Part shown: positions 33,431-42,485 of the stretch, piece by piece
Numbering within the stretch: the stretch's first letter is position 1
Layout: every line of letters begins with the position of its first letter
Assembly: GCF_003062295.1 (NCBI RefSeq)
Contig: NZ_PYCN01000014.1
Location: 1-64,000 of the forward strand
DNA from: Bradyrhizobium algeriense
Lineage (GTDB): Bacteria > Pseudomonadota > Alphaproteobacteria > Rhizobiales > Xanthobacteraceae
Direction: 5' to 3'
Length of the DNA stretch: 64,000 nucleotides
Translations under genes and position numbers: made by a program
The notes under the pieces: model-generated
Databases searched by the model: none
Told to the model about the DNA's origin: nothing
What the model saw: only the letters and a program-made list of their open reading frames with translations

Positions 33431-33506
33431 GTAGCCCGGATGAGCGAAGCGACATCCGGGATCACGCTAACACCGCCCCGGATATCGCTTCGCTCATCCG
33501 GGCTAC
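33431..33506. repeat. REP-like palindrome, copy L
   Basis: Arms GTAGCCCGGATGAGCGAAGC and GCTTCGCTCATCCGGGCTAC, nearly perfect. It lies downstream of the leftward NmrA-like gene. Confidence 0.9.
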
Positions 33507-33552
33507 AAGCTTCACCCGCAATGACGAATGGGAATCGCTGCTGCACCAAACC

Positions 33553-34299
33553 CTACGCCGCCCTGCCCAGCCAATCGTCGAAACGCGTCGGCATGATCCG
33601 CACGCCGGCGTCCGGCACCAGCGTGCGCAATGCGAGCGGCGCACCGAAATACGGCACGTCAGCGCTCGACACGATCTTGCTGGTGTCGCCCTGCTTGCGC
33701 AGCCAGCGGCCGACGAAGTCCGCAAGCGGCGCCGCTTCGGGGCCTGCGACCTCGCGTATGCCGTTGGCAGGTTCGCCGAGGGTCACATCGGCGAGCGCAA
33801 CGGCGACCTCGTCGGAAAGCAACGGCTGCATCAACTGGCTGGAGACATGGACCGCACCATCCCTGCGCCCGGAATCCGCGATCGCGCCGACGAATTCGAA
33901 GAACTGGGTGGCGCGCAGGATCGTGTAGGCCAGACCGGAACTCGCGATCAGCCGCTCCTGCGCCAACTTGGCACGGAAATAGCCGCTGCTTTCGAGCCGG
34001 TCGGTGCCGACGATCGACAGCGCGATGCAGTGCCGCACGCCGGCCTGCTTCGCAGCCGCGATCAGGTTGCGCGTCCCCGTCTCGAAGAAGTGCAGCACCG
34101 CCTTGTCCTCGAACGAGGGCGAATTCGAGGCGTCAACGACGACATCCGCGCCTGCAAGCGCTCCTTGCAAGCCCTCCCCGGTCACGGCGTTGACGCCCCT
34201 GCTCGGCGACGCCTGCAGCACCTCATGGCCGCGCGACCGGAGCAGAGGTGCCATTTTCGAGCCGATAAGGCCCGTACCGCCGATGATAACGATCTTCAT
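33553..34299 (-). CDS. NmrA-like NAD(P)-binding protein (atypical SDR)
   Basis: Encodes 248 residues from MKIVIIGGTGLIGSKM, with AGGAGCGAGG upstream. The glycine-rich IIGGTGLIG motif binds NAD(P). GVRHCIALSIVGTDRLESSG and AYTILRATQFFEF are typical of the NmrA/TMR-like atypical SDR group, which lacks the classical Tyr-x3-Lys pair. It may act as a redox sensor or reductase of unknown substrate. Divergent from the chemoreceptor gene. Confidence 0.85.
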   Translation of the reverse strand: MKIVIIGGTGLIGSKMAPLLRSRGHEVLQASPSRGVNAVTGEGLQGALAGADVVVDASNSPSFEDKAVLHFFETGTRNLIAAAKQAGVRHCIALSIVGTDRLESSGYFRAKLAQERLIASSGLAYTILRATQFFEFVGAIADSGRRDGAVHVSSQLMQPLLSDEVAVALADVTLGEPANGIREVAGPEAAPLADFVGRWLRKQGDTSKIVSSADVPYFGAPLALRTLVPDAGVRIMPTRFDDWLGRAA

Positions 34300-34458
34300 T
34301 TCCTCGCTCCTCTCACTGAAGCCGCGGCAACCCCGCGCTGCATCAAAGACGCACGGCAAGGCGCCGGCGTGACAAGCCCCACTGTAAACCCCGGATTAAT
34401 TAGCACCACCTATACTGGTGGCCCGCATGCTCTGACCCGCGCAAATGGCTTAAATCCC

Positions 34459-36540
34459 ATGAAAATCGGCACCCTCCTGACCGCTGCCATCGTCTCGCTT
34501 TCCGCCGTCGGCGGCGGGCTCGCCGTCTATGTGGCGGTTTCGAAATACCAGACCATGGATCAGGTCTCGGTCGCGCAGAGCCGGCTGGAGCTGGTGCGCG
34601 CGGTCGGCGACATCCCGCGCTACATGAATCCCGAGCGTGGCTTTGCCACCAACATCATGTTCGGACCTCCCGCCGTGGATCCGAAGCTGCTCACTGAGCT
34701 CGACAAATATCGCAAGAACACCGATGGGGCGCGCGACAAGATGAACCGGGTCAAAGCGACCCTGCCCGGCGCGATCGATGACAGTGCCGCCGTCGGCAGC
34801 AGCATCGATGCCCTGAATACCCAGTTCGCCGGGCTGCGCGCAGCCATCGACAAGGCCCTCACCGGCCCGGCGGAAGCCCGCCGCGATGCGGCCAGGAAAA
34901 TCGTCTCCGACAACTCGGCCTTCAACAAGGCTATCACGACGCTGCTCGACGAGCAGGTGCGCAAGATCGCGATGCTCGACGGCACGGCCTACCGGCAAGC
35001 AAGCTACGCCAATATCGCCTGGACGCTACGCGACGTCGGTGGTCTCAACTCCAGCCTGCACAAGAATCTCATCGGCGCCAACCGGGTAGCTACCGAAGCC
35101 GAGAAGATGGATATCAGCCGCTCGCAGGGGCGAAACGATCAAATTCTGATGTCGCTGCAGGAATTGCGCGGCAATCCCGCTACGCCGGCCAATGTGGCCG
35201 CGGCGCTCGACAAGATGAACGCAGCCTATGTCGATCGTTTCGGCAAAGAGCTAAAGCTCGTCAAGGATGGCGCCATCAGCGGCAAATATGAACACGATAT
35301 GGAGACCTACTACGCAGAGACCCAACTCGGTCTTGCGTCCATCATTACGGTCCGCGATGCCTTCTACGACAACGCCGAACAGGTGCTCGGCGAAGCCTAT
35401 TCCTCCGCGCGTCTCAGCTTTCTGATCGCGCTCGCGGGTCTTATCGCAGTCGTCGCCGCCAGCGCCGTGCTGATCATGATGGTTCGCCGCCGCGTCTGCA
35501 AACCGATCGTCGATCTCACTGCGCGGATGTCGCGGCTGGCCAGCGGTGACCTTGCGAGCGAAATATCGGGCAGCGAACGCAATGATGAAATCGGCGCGAT
35601 GGCTGCTGCCGTTGGCGTCTTCAAGGACAGCATGGTCGAGGCCGAACGGCTTGCCGCCGAGAAGGCCGCCGAGAACGACGGCAAGATGCGCCGCGCCCAG
35701 GTGCTCGACGAACTCACCCGTGTGTTCGAAGCCAAGGTCATCGAACTCGTCGGCGGGCTGTCGTCGGCGTCATCCATCATGGAAGATACCGCGCAGTCGA
35801 TGTCATCGACAGCCACGCTCACCAACCGTCAGGCGGCCATCGTCGCCGCCGCTTCCGATCAGACTTCGGCAAACGTGCAGACTGTTGCGAGCGCCACCGA
35901 GGAGCTGGCCTCCTCGATTTCGGAAATCGGCCGCCAGGTCGCGCAATCGACCGAAATCGCCGCCCGCGCGGTCGACAATGCCCGGCGCACCGGCGACACC
36001 GCCCGCTCGCTCGCCGACGGCGCGCAGAAGATCGGCGACGTCGTGACGCTGATCCAGAGCATTGCCGCGCAGACCAACCTCTTGGCGCTGAACGCGACCA
36101 TCGAAGCCGCGCGTGCCGGCGATGCCGGCCGCGGCTTTGCCGTCGTCGCCTCCGAAGTCAAATCGCTGGCCGGCCAGACCGCCAAGGCCACCACCGAAAT
36201 CTCCGAACAGATCGCCGCTATACAGGCGGCGAGCGACCAGACCGTGACGGCGATCCAGAACGTCGCCAACGTGATCGCCGAGATCGACCAGATCGGCACC
36301 GCGATTGCGGCCGCGATCGAGGAACAGGGCTCCGCGACCAAGGAAATCTCCCGCAGCGTGCAGGAAGCCGCGCGCGGCACCCAGGAGGTCAATTCCAACA
36401 TCACGGGCGTCCAGAAGGCCGCCGACGACACCGGCGCCGCCGCCAATCAGGTGCTTGGCGCAGCGGAGCAATTGTCCTCGCAGTCCAAGGATCTCGCCGG
36501 ACAGGTCAACCGCTTCCTCTCGGAGGTGCGTGCGGCTTGA
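34459..36540 (+). CDS. Methyl-accepting chemotaxis protein
   Basis: Encodes 693 residues; the ATG at 34459 precedes the first membrane helix (about 5-26), so the long upstream extension of the frame is not used. The periplasmic sensor region (about 27-315) is all-helical, and the second helix is about 317-340 (FLIALAGLIAVVAASAVLIM). A HAMP domain follows (about 341-395). The signalling domain contains the hairpin tip QTNLLALNATIEAARAGDAG and GFAVVASEVKSLAGQT. It would signal to CheA/CheW at the inner membrane. The ligand is unknown. No che genes are nearby. Confidence 0.92.
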   Translation: MKIGTLLTAAIVSLSAVGGGLAVYVAVSKYQTMDQVSVAQSRLELVRAVGDIPRYMNPERGFATNIMFGPPAVDPKLLTELDKYRKNTDGARDKMNRVKATLPGAIDDSAAVGSSIDALNTQFAGLRAAIDKALTGPAEARRDAARKIVSDNSAFNKAITTLLDEQVRKIAMLDGTAYRQASYANIAWTLRDVGGLNSSLHKNLIGANRVATEAEKMDISRSQGRNDQILMSLQELRGNPATPANVAAALDKMNAAYVDRFGKELKLVKDGAISGKYEHDMETYYAETQLGLASIITVRDAFYDNAEQVLGEAYSSARLSFLIALAGLIAVVAASAVLIMMVRRRVCKPIVDLTARMSRLASGDLASEISGSERNDEIGAMAAAVGVFKDSMVEAERLAAEKAAENDGKMRRAQVLDELTRVFEAKVIELVGGLSSASSIMEDTAQSMSSTATLTNRQAAIVAAASDQTSANVQTVASATEELASSISEIGRQVAQSTEIAARAVDNARRTGDTARSLADGAQKIGDVVTLIQSIAAQTNLLALNATIEAARAGDAGRGFAVVASEVKSLAGQTAKATTEISEQIAAIQAASDQTVTAIQNVANVIAEIDQIGTAIAAAIEEQGSATKEISRSVQEAARGTQEVNSNITGVQKAADDTGAAANQVLGAAEQLSSQSKDLAGQVNRFLSEVRAA

Positions 36541-36589
36541 TCTGAATATCCGATCGGCCGGAGAAGCCTAGCCGATCCGCTCGAGCATT

Positions 36590-37750
36590 TTAGCCGCGTA
36601 GCCCGAGCACGCGGCGCGCGATCGACTGGCGGTGGACCTCGCTCGGTCCCTCGTACATCCGCATCAGGCGTGCCTTCTGCCAGAGCGCGTTGAGCGGCAG
36701 TTCCAGCGTCATGCCGAGCGCACCGAGCGTCTGCATGGCATGATCACAGGCCTCATAGGCCATCTCGGTCGCGAACACCTTGATCATCGAGGCTTCGTGG
36801 CGGATGTCCTCGCCGCGGTCGGTCCTGTCAGCGGCATCGCGCACCATCAGCCGGCAGGCATGCATGCGCGTCGAGATGTCGGCGATCCACCACTGGATCG
36901 CCTGGCGATCGGCGAGCTTGACGCCGAACGTCTCGCGCTGCCTGGCGTGTTCGCACAGCATGTCGAGTGCCCGCCTGGCGATGCCGATGCAGGTCGACCC
37001 CATCTCAAGCCGCCGCGTGCGCAGCCGGAGCTGCATCGGCGCATAGCCCTTGCCGATTTCGCCGAGCACGGAGTCGGCCGGGATACGGCAATCCTCGAAC
37101 ACGATTTCATAGGTCGAGCCGCCGCCGAGCATCGGGATTTCACGCTCGATGACGAAGCCGGGCGTGCCCTTCTCGACAATGAAGGAGGTGATGCCGCCCT
37201 GCCGCGCATCGCTGCCGACGCGGGCCATGACGATGATGAAATCGGCGGCGCGCGCATTGCTGATCCAGATCTTGCGGCCGTTGAGCACCCACTGATCGCC
37301 GTCGAGCACTGCTCGTGTCTTCATTGCGGCCGGATCACCGCCGGCGCCCGGTTCGGAGATCGCGATCGCCGACGTCATGCGTCCCTCGATATAGGGCTGC
37401 ATGTATTTCCGCTTCTGCGCCTCGGTGCCGGCCGCCTGCAACATGCGCAGGTTCGGCGAGTCCGGCGGCAACACGAAAGGCACGCAGGTACGGCCGAGCT
37501 CCTCGTGGACCGCGGCCATGGTGCGGGTCGGCAGATCGTGGCCGCCAAGATCTTCGGGGGCATCGAGACCCCACAAACCCAGCTCCTTCGAGACCGTCCG
37601 CAGCCGATGCTTCTGCTCGGCGGTCAGTTCCGGATGATCGGAGCCCGGCAGCTTGGACTTCAAGTAATGCGGCTCGAGGGGAATCAACTCGCGGTCGACG
37701 AATTTCGCGACCGTCTCGCGGATCAGGGCGGTCTCCTCATCGGTACTCAT
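36590..37750 (-). CDS. Acyl-CoA dehydrogenase
   Basis: Encodes 386 residues; GAGAGG precedes the ATG at 37750, two codons inside the open frame. An FAD-dependent alpha,beta-dehydrogenase of acyl-CoA thioesters. Motifs: AIAISEPGAGGDPAAMKTRA and LNGRKIWISNARAADF in the middle domain, and the C-terminal ETFGVKLADRQAIQWWIADI and LGALGMTLELPLN. A Glu in MRMYEGPSEVHR is the likely catalytic base. Third gene of a tight leftward run after a metallo-hydrolase and a nitroreductase. The substrate is not predictable. Confidence 0.9.
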   Translation of the reverse strand: MSTDEETALIRETVAKFVDRELIPLEPHYLKSKLPGSDHPELTAEQKHRLRTVSKELGLWGLDAPEDLGGHDLPTRTMAAVHEELGRTCVPFVLPPDSPNLRMLQAAGTEAQKRKYMQPYIEGRMTSAIAISEPGAGGDPAAMKTRAVLDGDQWVLNGRKIWISNARAADFIIVMARVGSDARQGGITSFIVEKGTPGFVIEREIPMLGGGSTYEIVFEDCRIPADSVLGEIGKGYAPMQLRLRTRRLEMGSTCIGIARRALDMLCEHARQRETFGVKLADRQAIQWWIADISTRMHACRLMVRDAADRTDRGEDIRHEASMIKVFATEMAYEACDHAMQTLGALGMTLELPLNALWQKARLMRMYEGPSEVHRQSIARRVLGLRG

Positions 37751-37762
37751 CGTCAAAACCTC

Positions 37763-38467
37763 TCAGTCCGCGAAGCCAACATAACGCACGAAATCGCCGT
37801 TTGCCTCGCGATCCGACCGCACCGCATTGGCGGGAAAGCTGTCATCGGGATAGCCCATGGCGACGCAGGTCATGATGACCTCGTCCTCGGGGATATTGGC
37901 GACCTCGCGCACGATATCCGAGCGCATGATGCCCTGCCCGTTGATGACGCTGCCGAGCCCGCGGTCCCAGGCAGCAAGCACGATGCCGTAGCAGAGCGCG
38001 CCAAGGTCGAAGTGGCACACCGCGCCGGGATCGAGAACCTTGTCATAGGTCAGGACCAGCGAGACCGGCGCGTCGAACTGCCGGAAGCCGCGCAGCACCT
38101 GCCGCATCGGCTTGTCGTCGCGCGCGATCCCCATCACGGCGAACAGCTTTTTCGCGATATCGACTTGCCGGCCGCGGTGAACGCCCTGATATTCGCCGTG
38201 ACTGATAATGTCGCGCTTGGGGCTGGCACCCGCGATCATCTCCTCCATGTTGCGACGGCGCACCTCCTCCAGCGGCTCGCCGGTCAGGACGTGGATATGC
38301 CAGGGCTGGGTGTTCATCGACGACGGCGCGCGCTTGGCGACCTCGATGATGTCCTCGATAACCGTGCGGGCAACCGGCTCCCTGGTGAACCCGCGGACGC
38401 TCTTGCGGGTCTGAACCAGCGTCTCGAAATCCATCCGTTGCATTCCGTCGGTCCGTTGCATTCCCAT
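37763..38467 (-). CDS. Nitroreductase family protein
   Basis: Encodes 234 residues. An FMN-dependent oxidoreductase: RKSVRGFTREPVARTVIEDI with the FMN-phosphate Arg/Ser residues, KRAPSSMNTQPWHIHVLTGE, and a C-terminal CVAMGYPDDSFPANAVRSDR. The N-terminus repeats GMQRTDGMQRMD, so two start codons are possible (38467 or 24 bases later). It reduces nitro groups, quinones or enones with NAD(P)H. It lies three bases after the metallo-hydrolase gene and 12 bases before the acyl-CoA dehydrogenase gene. Confidence 0.88.
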   Translation of the reverse strand: MGMQRTDGMQRMDFETLVQTRKSVRGFTREPVARTVIEDIIEVAKRAPSSMNTQPWHIHVLTGEPLEEVRRRNMEEMIAGASPKRDIISHGEYQGVHRGRQVDIAKKLFAVMGIARDDKPMRQVLRGFRQFDAPVSLVLTYDKVLDPGAVCHFDLGALCYGIVLAAWDRGLGSVINGQGIMRSDIVREVANIPEDEVIMTCVAMGYPDDSFPANAVRSDREANGDFVRYVGFAD

Positions 38468-38470
38468 TGG

Positions 38471-39349
38471 TCAATCCCTTTTGAAACGATAATCGAAGCG
38501 GTCGCCATCCGCCGTAATCAGCCCGGCGGTGGGCGCGGGGAAATGGACGGGCAAGATCAGCGTGTCGGTACCGGCGACGGACGCAAAGAATTTCCGCCGC
38601 GAGATCGCGGACTGCCTCGGGTCCCAATCCGGCTTTGCCGACCATTCCGGCTCGCGGCACTGGATGACGTGATGCATGAGGTCGCCGGCCACCACCGCGC
38701 GCTTGCCCTTCGAGAGGATGTTGACGCAGCAGTGACAGGGCGAATGCCCAGGCGTCGGCGTCAGTGTAACGGTATCGTCGAGCGCGTAATCGTCGTCAAC
38801 CAGGACCGCCTGCCCGGCCTCGACGATCGGCAGGCAATTGTCGCGAAAGACCGTGCCGGGCGACTTGGCTCCCTTGGCGTTCTCCGCCTCCCACGCGGCA
38901 TATTCCCGCTTGTGGAATATGTACTTCGCATTGGGAAACGTCGGTACCCAGCGCCCGTCGCGCAGCGTGGTATTCCAGCCGCCGGTATGATCGATGTGCA
39001 GATGGGTGCAGAACACGTAGTCGACCTGCTCGTAGGATATGCCGAGCGCAAACAGCTCGTTGCGCCAGCGCTCCTTGCCGGGAAAATCGAACGGCGGCGG
39101 ATGGCCCTTGTCCTCGCCGGTGCAGGTGTCGACCAGAATGATGTGGCGCGGCGTGCGGACCACAAACGTCTGGTAGGTGATCACCATCAGCCCCAGGCCT
39201 GCGTCGAACACCTCGGGCTCCATGCCGGCGAGGTGATGCTTGAAGACGGCATCGTCATAAGCCGGAAAGAAATCCTGCGGCCGACGCCACGGCCCCTCGC
39301 GCTCAATGACAGCGTCGATGGTGATATCGCCGATGCTGAGCTGTTTCAT
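38471..39349 (-). CDS. MBL-fold metallo-hydrolase
   Basis: Encodes 292 residues from MKQLSIGDI; the longer frame upstream is antisense to the GDPD gene region. The zinc motif HLHIDHTGG (HxHxDH), TPGHSPCH, the bridging Asp in AGDLMHH, and a late His in LPVHFPAPTAG are all present. The N-terminal part resembles lactonase/hydrolase members. First gene of the leftward operon with a nitroreductase and an acyl-CoA dehydrogenase. Substrate unknown; a thioester or lactone is plausible. Confidence 0.88.
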   Translation of the reverse strand: MKQLSIGDITIDAVIEREGPWRRPQDFFPAYDDAVFKHHLAGMEPEVFDAGLGLMVITYQTFVVRTPRHIILVDTCTGEDKGHPPPFDFPGKERWRNELFALGISYEQVDYVFCTHLHIDHTGGWNTTLRDGRWVPTFPNAKYIFHKREYAAWEAENAKGAKSPGTVFRDNCLPIVEAGQAVLVDDDYALDDTVTLTPTPGHSPCHCCVNILSKGKRAVVAGDLMHHVIQCREPEWSAKPDWDPRQSAISRRKFFASVAGTDTLILPVHFPAPTAGLITADGDRFDYRFKRD

Positions 39350-39469
39350 CCCGTCTCGCTCCCCGTTATGCGGCAGCGTAACGGGCGAGTTCCACACCGA
39401 CAAGCCGCGCGCAAGTTGTAGCGCCATGCGTTTCGGCTTTCCCTGTCCTCCGCCGCAAATCGAACAGAA

Positions 39470-40483
39470 ATGCTGCCTAGCGAATGCGTCCTCTACGCGG
39501 GGGCAAGCTTGAACAAGAAACTCAAATATTCCGCGGCGGCGATCGTTGTCTTCGCCGCAGCCATCTACATCAACAACACCAATCACCTCGCCGCCCATCG
39601 GGAGGGCAAACCCGTCCTGCTCGCGCATCGCGGCATTGCCCAGCGCTTTGACGAACGCGAGCTGAAGAACGACACTTGCACCGCGGCGCGCATGCTGCCG
39701 TCTCGTCACGAGTATCTGGAGAATACGATAAGTTCGATGCGAGCCGGCTTTGCGGCTGGCGCCGATGTCGTCGAGCTCGACGTTCATCCGACCACCGACG
39801 GCGAGTTCGCAGTGTTTCACGACTGGACGCTGGATTGCCGCACCGACGGAAGCGGCGTCACCCGCGAACACTCCATGGCCTATTTGAAGAAGCTAGACAT
39901 TGGCCATGGCTATACCGCCGATGGCGGCAAGACCTTTCCGTTTCGCGGCAAGGGCATCGGCCTGATGCCGACGCTCGACGAGGTGCTGGCGACGTTCCCG
40001 CAAGCGCGGCTATTGATCAATGTAAAGAGCCGCGACCCGTCCGAGGGAGAGAAGCTCGCAGCCGTGCTGAACAAGCTGCCCGCCGAACGCCGGGCGCAGA
40101 TCATGGTCTATGGCGGTGACGAGCCGGTCGAGATTGTGCGCCAGCGCACGAGCGATATCAGGACGATCTCGCGTGGCGCGATCAAGCGCTGCCTGCTCGG
40201 CTACATCGGCTACGGCTGGAGCGGCATCGTGCCGGGAGCCTGCCACAACGCGATGCTACTGGTTCCGGTCAATGCGGCGCCTTGGCTATGGGGCTGGCCC
40301 GACCGTTTCCTCAACCGCATGAAATTCGTCAACAGCGAGGTCTTCGTGCTCGGCCCCTACCGCGGCGGCGAGTTCTCGACCGGAATAGATTCGCCTGAAC
40401 AGTTTGCGCGGCTGCCGCAAAACTATTCCGGCGGCATCTGGACCAACGAGATCGAGGCGATCGCGCCGCTCACGCGCAAATAG
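39470..40483 (+). CDS. Glycerophosphodiester phosphodiesterase family protein
   Basis: Encodes 337 residues; a TTG at 39509 is an alternative start just before the membrane anchor (about 17-36). The GDPD motifs are LLAHRGIAQRFDE, then ENTISSMRAGFAAGADVVEL with DVHPTTDGEFAVFHD, giving the His, Glu and Asp of the calcium/phosphate site. It would hydrolyse glycerophosphodiesters, or a related lipid or polymer, outside the cytoplasm. The insert between strand and helix (DTCTAARMLPSRHEYL) is unusual for GlpQ. Convergent with the ABC-F gene across REP-like copy M. Confidence 0.85.
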   Translation: MLPSECVLYAGASLNKKLKYSAAAIVVFAAAIYINNTNHLAAHREGKPVLLAHRGIAQRFDERELKNDTCTAARMLPSRHEYLENTISSMRAGFAAGADVVELDVHPTTDGEFAVFHDWTLDCRTDGSGVTREHSMAYLKKLDIGHGYTADGGKTFPFRGKGIGLMPTLDEVLATFPQARLLINVKSRDPSEGEKLAAVLNKLPAERRAQIMVYGGDEPVEIVRQRTSDIRTISRGAIKRCLLGYIGYGWSGIVPGACHNAMLLVPVNAAPWLWGWPDRFLNRMKFVNSEVFVLGPYRGGEFSTGIDSPEQFARLPQNYSGGIWTNEIEAIAPLTRK

Positions 40484-40493
40484 TTCGTAGTTC

Positions 40494-40579
40494 GTAGCCC
40501 GGATGGAGCGAAGCGCAATCCGGGAACAGTTCAGCCTATGGAGAGAACCCCGGATTGCGCTTCGCTCCATCCGGGCTAC
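40494..40579. repeat. REP-like palindrome, copy M
   Basis: Arms GTAGCCCGGATGGAGCGAAGC and GCTTCGCTCCATCCGGGCTAC, exact apart from the spacer. It occupies the entire gap between convergent stops at 40483 and 40584. Confidence 0.92.
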
Positions 40580-40583
40580 GGCT

Positions 40584-42206
40584 TCAGCTCCGCAATCCCG
40601 GCGCTTCCTGTCCGGTGCGTGCGACATATTCGGTGTAGCCGCCGCCAAACTGATGAATGCCCTCCGGCGTCAGCTCCAGCAAGCGATTGGAGAGCGCGGC
40701 CAGGAAATGCCGGTCGTGGGAGACGAACAGCATGGTGCCCTCGAACTCCGAGAGCGCGTTGATCAGCATTTCCTTGGTCGCGAGGTCCAGATGGTTGGTC
40801 GGCTCGTCCAGCACCAGGAAATTCGGCGGGTCATAGAGCATTTTTGCCATCACCAGCCGCGCCTTCTCGCCGCCTGAAAGCACGCGGCACCTCTTCTCGA
40901 CATCGTCGCCGGAAAAGCCGAAGCAGCCTGCAAGCGCGCGGAGCGAGCCCTGGCCCGCCTGCGGGAAGGAATCTTCCAGCGACTGAAACACCGTACGCTC
41001 GCCGTCGAGCAGATCCATGGCATGCTGGGCGAAGTAGCCCATCTTGACGCTGCCACCGACCGCCACCGTGCCGTCGTCGGGCTCGGTCGAGCCTGCCACC
41101 AGCTTCAACAGCGTCGATTTGCCCGCGCCGTTGACGCCCATCACACACCACCGCTCCTTGCGGCGGATCATGAAATCGAGCCCCTGATAGATGGTGCGGC
41201 TGCCATAGCCCTTGTGGACGTTCTTCAGGCTGACGACATCCTCGCCCGAGCGCGGCGCCGGCAGGAATTCGAACGCCACCGTCTGGCGGCGCTTCGGCGG
41301 CTCGACGCGCTCGATCTTGTCGAGCTTTTTCACCCGGCTCTGCACCTGCGCCGCATGCGAGGCGCGCGCCTTGAAGCGTTCGATGAACTTGATCTCCTTG
41401 GCCAGCATCGCCTGCTGGCGCTCGAACTGGGCTTGCTGCTGCTTTTCGTTCAGCGCACGCTGCTGCTCGTAGAATTCGTAATTGCCGGAATAGGTCGAAA
41501 GCGTGCCGCCGTCGATCTCGACCACCTTGTTGATGATGCGGTTGATGAACTCGCGGTCATGCGAGGTCATCAATAGTGCACCCTCGTATCCCTTCAAAAA
41601 CTGTTCCAGCCAGATCAGGCTTTCCAGGTCGAGATGGTTGCTCGGCTCGTCCAGCAGCATCACGTCGGGGCGCATCAGCAGAATACGCGCCAGCGCCACC
41701 CGCATCTTCCAGCCGCCCGACAGCGCGCCGACGTCGCCTTCCATCATCTCCTGGCTGAAGCCGAGACCCGACAGCGCCTCACGCGCCCGGCCATCGAGGG
41801 CATAGCCGTCGAGCTCCTCGAAGCGGTGCTGCACCTCGCCATAACGCGCGATGATCTCGTCCATCTCATCCGCGCGATCAGGATCGGCCATCGCAGCCTC
41901 GAGCTCCCTCAACTCGCCCGCCACGACGCTCACGGGCCCCGCCCCGTCCATGACCTCGGCCACGGCGCTACGGCCCGACATCTCACCGACGTCCTGGCTG
42001 AAATAGCCGATGGTAATGCCGCGATCGAGGGAGACCTGGCCCTCGTCGGGTAGCTCCTGGCCGGAAATCATCCGGAAAAGCGTGGTCTTGCCCGCTCCGT
42101 TCGGACCGACCAGGCCGATCTTTTCGCCCTTCTGGAGGGCCGCGGAGGCTTCGATGAAGAGGATCTGGTGGCCGACTTGCTTGCTGACGTTATCGAGACG
42201 GATCAT
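40584..42206 (-). CDS. ABC-F family ATPase
   Basis: Encodes 540 residues with two nucleotide-binding domains and no membrane part. First domain: Walker A GPNGAGKTTL, signature LSGGWKMRVALAR, Walker B LLLDEPSNHLD. Second: GVNGAGKSTL, LSGGEKARLVMAK, LVLDEPTNHLD. The linker (about 240-320) is Gln/Lys-rich and helical, as expected for the P-site tRNA interaction motif. ABC-F proteins act on ribosomes (translation factor or antibiotic protection). The architecture is closest to the housekeeping YbiT/Uup-like groups. Confidence 0.93.
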   Translation of the reverse strand: MIRLDNVSKQVGHQILFIEASAALQKGEKIGLVGPNGAGKTTLFRMISGQELPDEGQVSLDRGITIGYFSQDVGEMSGRSAVAEVMDGAGPVSVVAGELRELEAAMADPDRADEMDEIIARYGEVQHRFEELDGYALDGRAREALSGLGFSQEMMEGDVGALSGGWKMRVALARILLMRPDVMLLDEPSNHLDLESLIWLEQFLKGYEGALLMTSHDREFINRIINKVVEIDGGTLSTYSGNYEFYEQQRALNEKQQQAQFERQQAMLAKEIKFIERFKARASHAAQVQSRVKKLDKIERVEPPKRRQTVAFEFLPAPRSGEDVVSLKNVHKGYGSRTIYQGLDFMIRRKERWCVMGVNGAGKSTLLKLVAGSTEPDDGTVAVGGSVKMGYFAQHAMDLLDGERTVFQSLEDSFPQAGQGSLRALAGCFGFSGDDVEKRCRVLSGGEKARLVMAKMLYDPPNFLVLDEPTNHLDLATKEMLINALSEFEGTMLFVSHDRHFLAALSNRLLELTPEGIHQFGGGYTEYVARTGQEAPGLRS

Positions 42207-42485
42207 TGGGGCCTGAAAGGGAAGGAAATCGTTTCGGCCGCTGCTTAGGACATCTGGAGGGCTGGTGGAAGCGGTTGCGAGCCACCCTCCTGAAAGTAAT
42301 CACGCAACCCTTAGGCGTTGATCAGGATGCCGGCAACCACCTTCCCCCTGCACGCACGGCCGCAATGCTATCTGTGCACTTGTTGATCGAAGTCATACGG
42401 CCGCGGCAAAACCTGCAAGCGTTGCGAACCGATCCGTGCAAGCCTCGTTATTCCGTCATGTCCAATTGAACGACGGATCAGTTCC

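Noticed and set aside
33256..34458. 400-codon upstream extension of the chemoreceptor frame
   Set aside because: It runs through a dispersed repeat, a REP-like element and antisense of the NmrA-like gene, and would place 400 residues before the first membrane helix.
36632..39421. 929-codon open frame on the plus strand
   Set aside because: Antisense to the acyl-CoA dehydrogenase, nitroreductase and metallo-hydrolase genes, which have clear family motifs.
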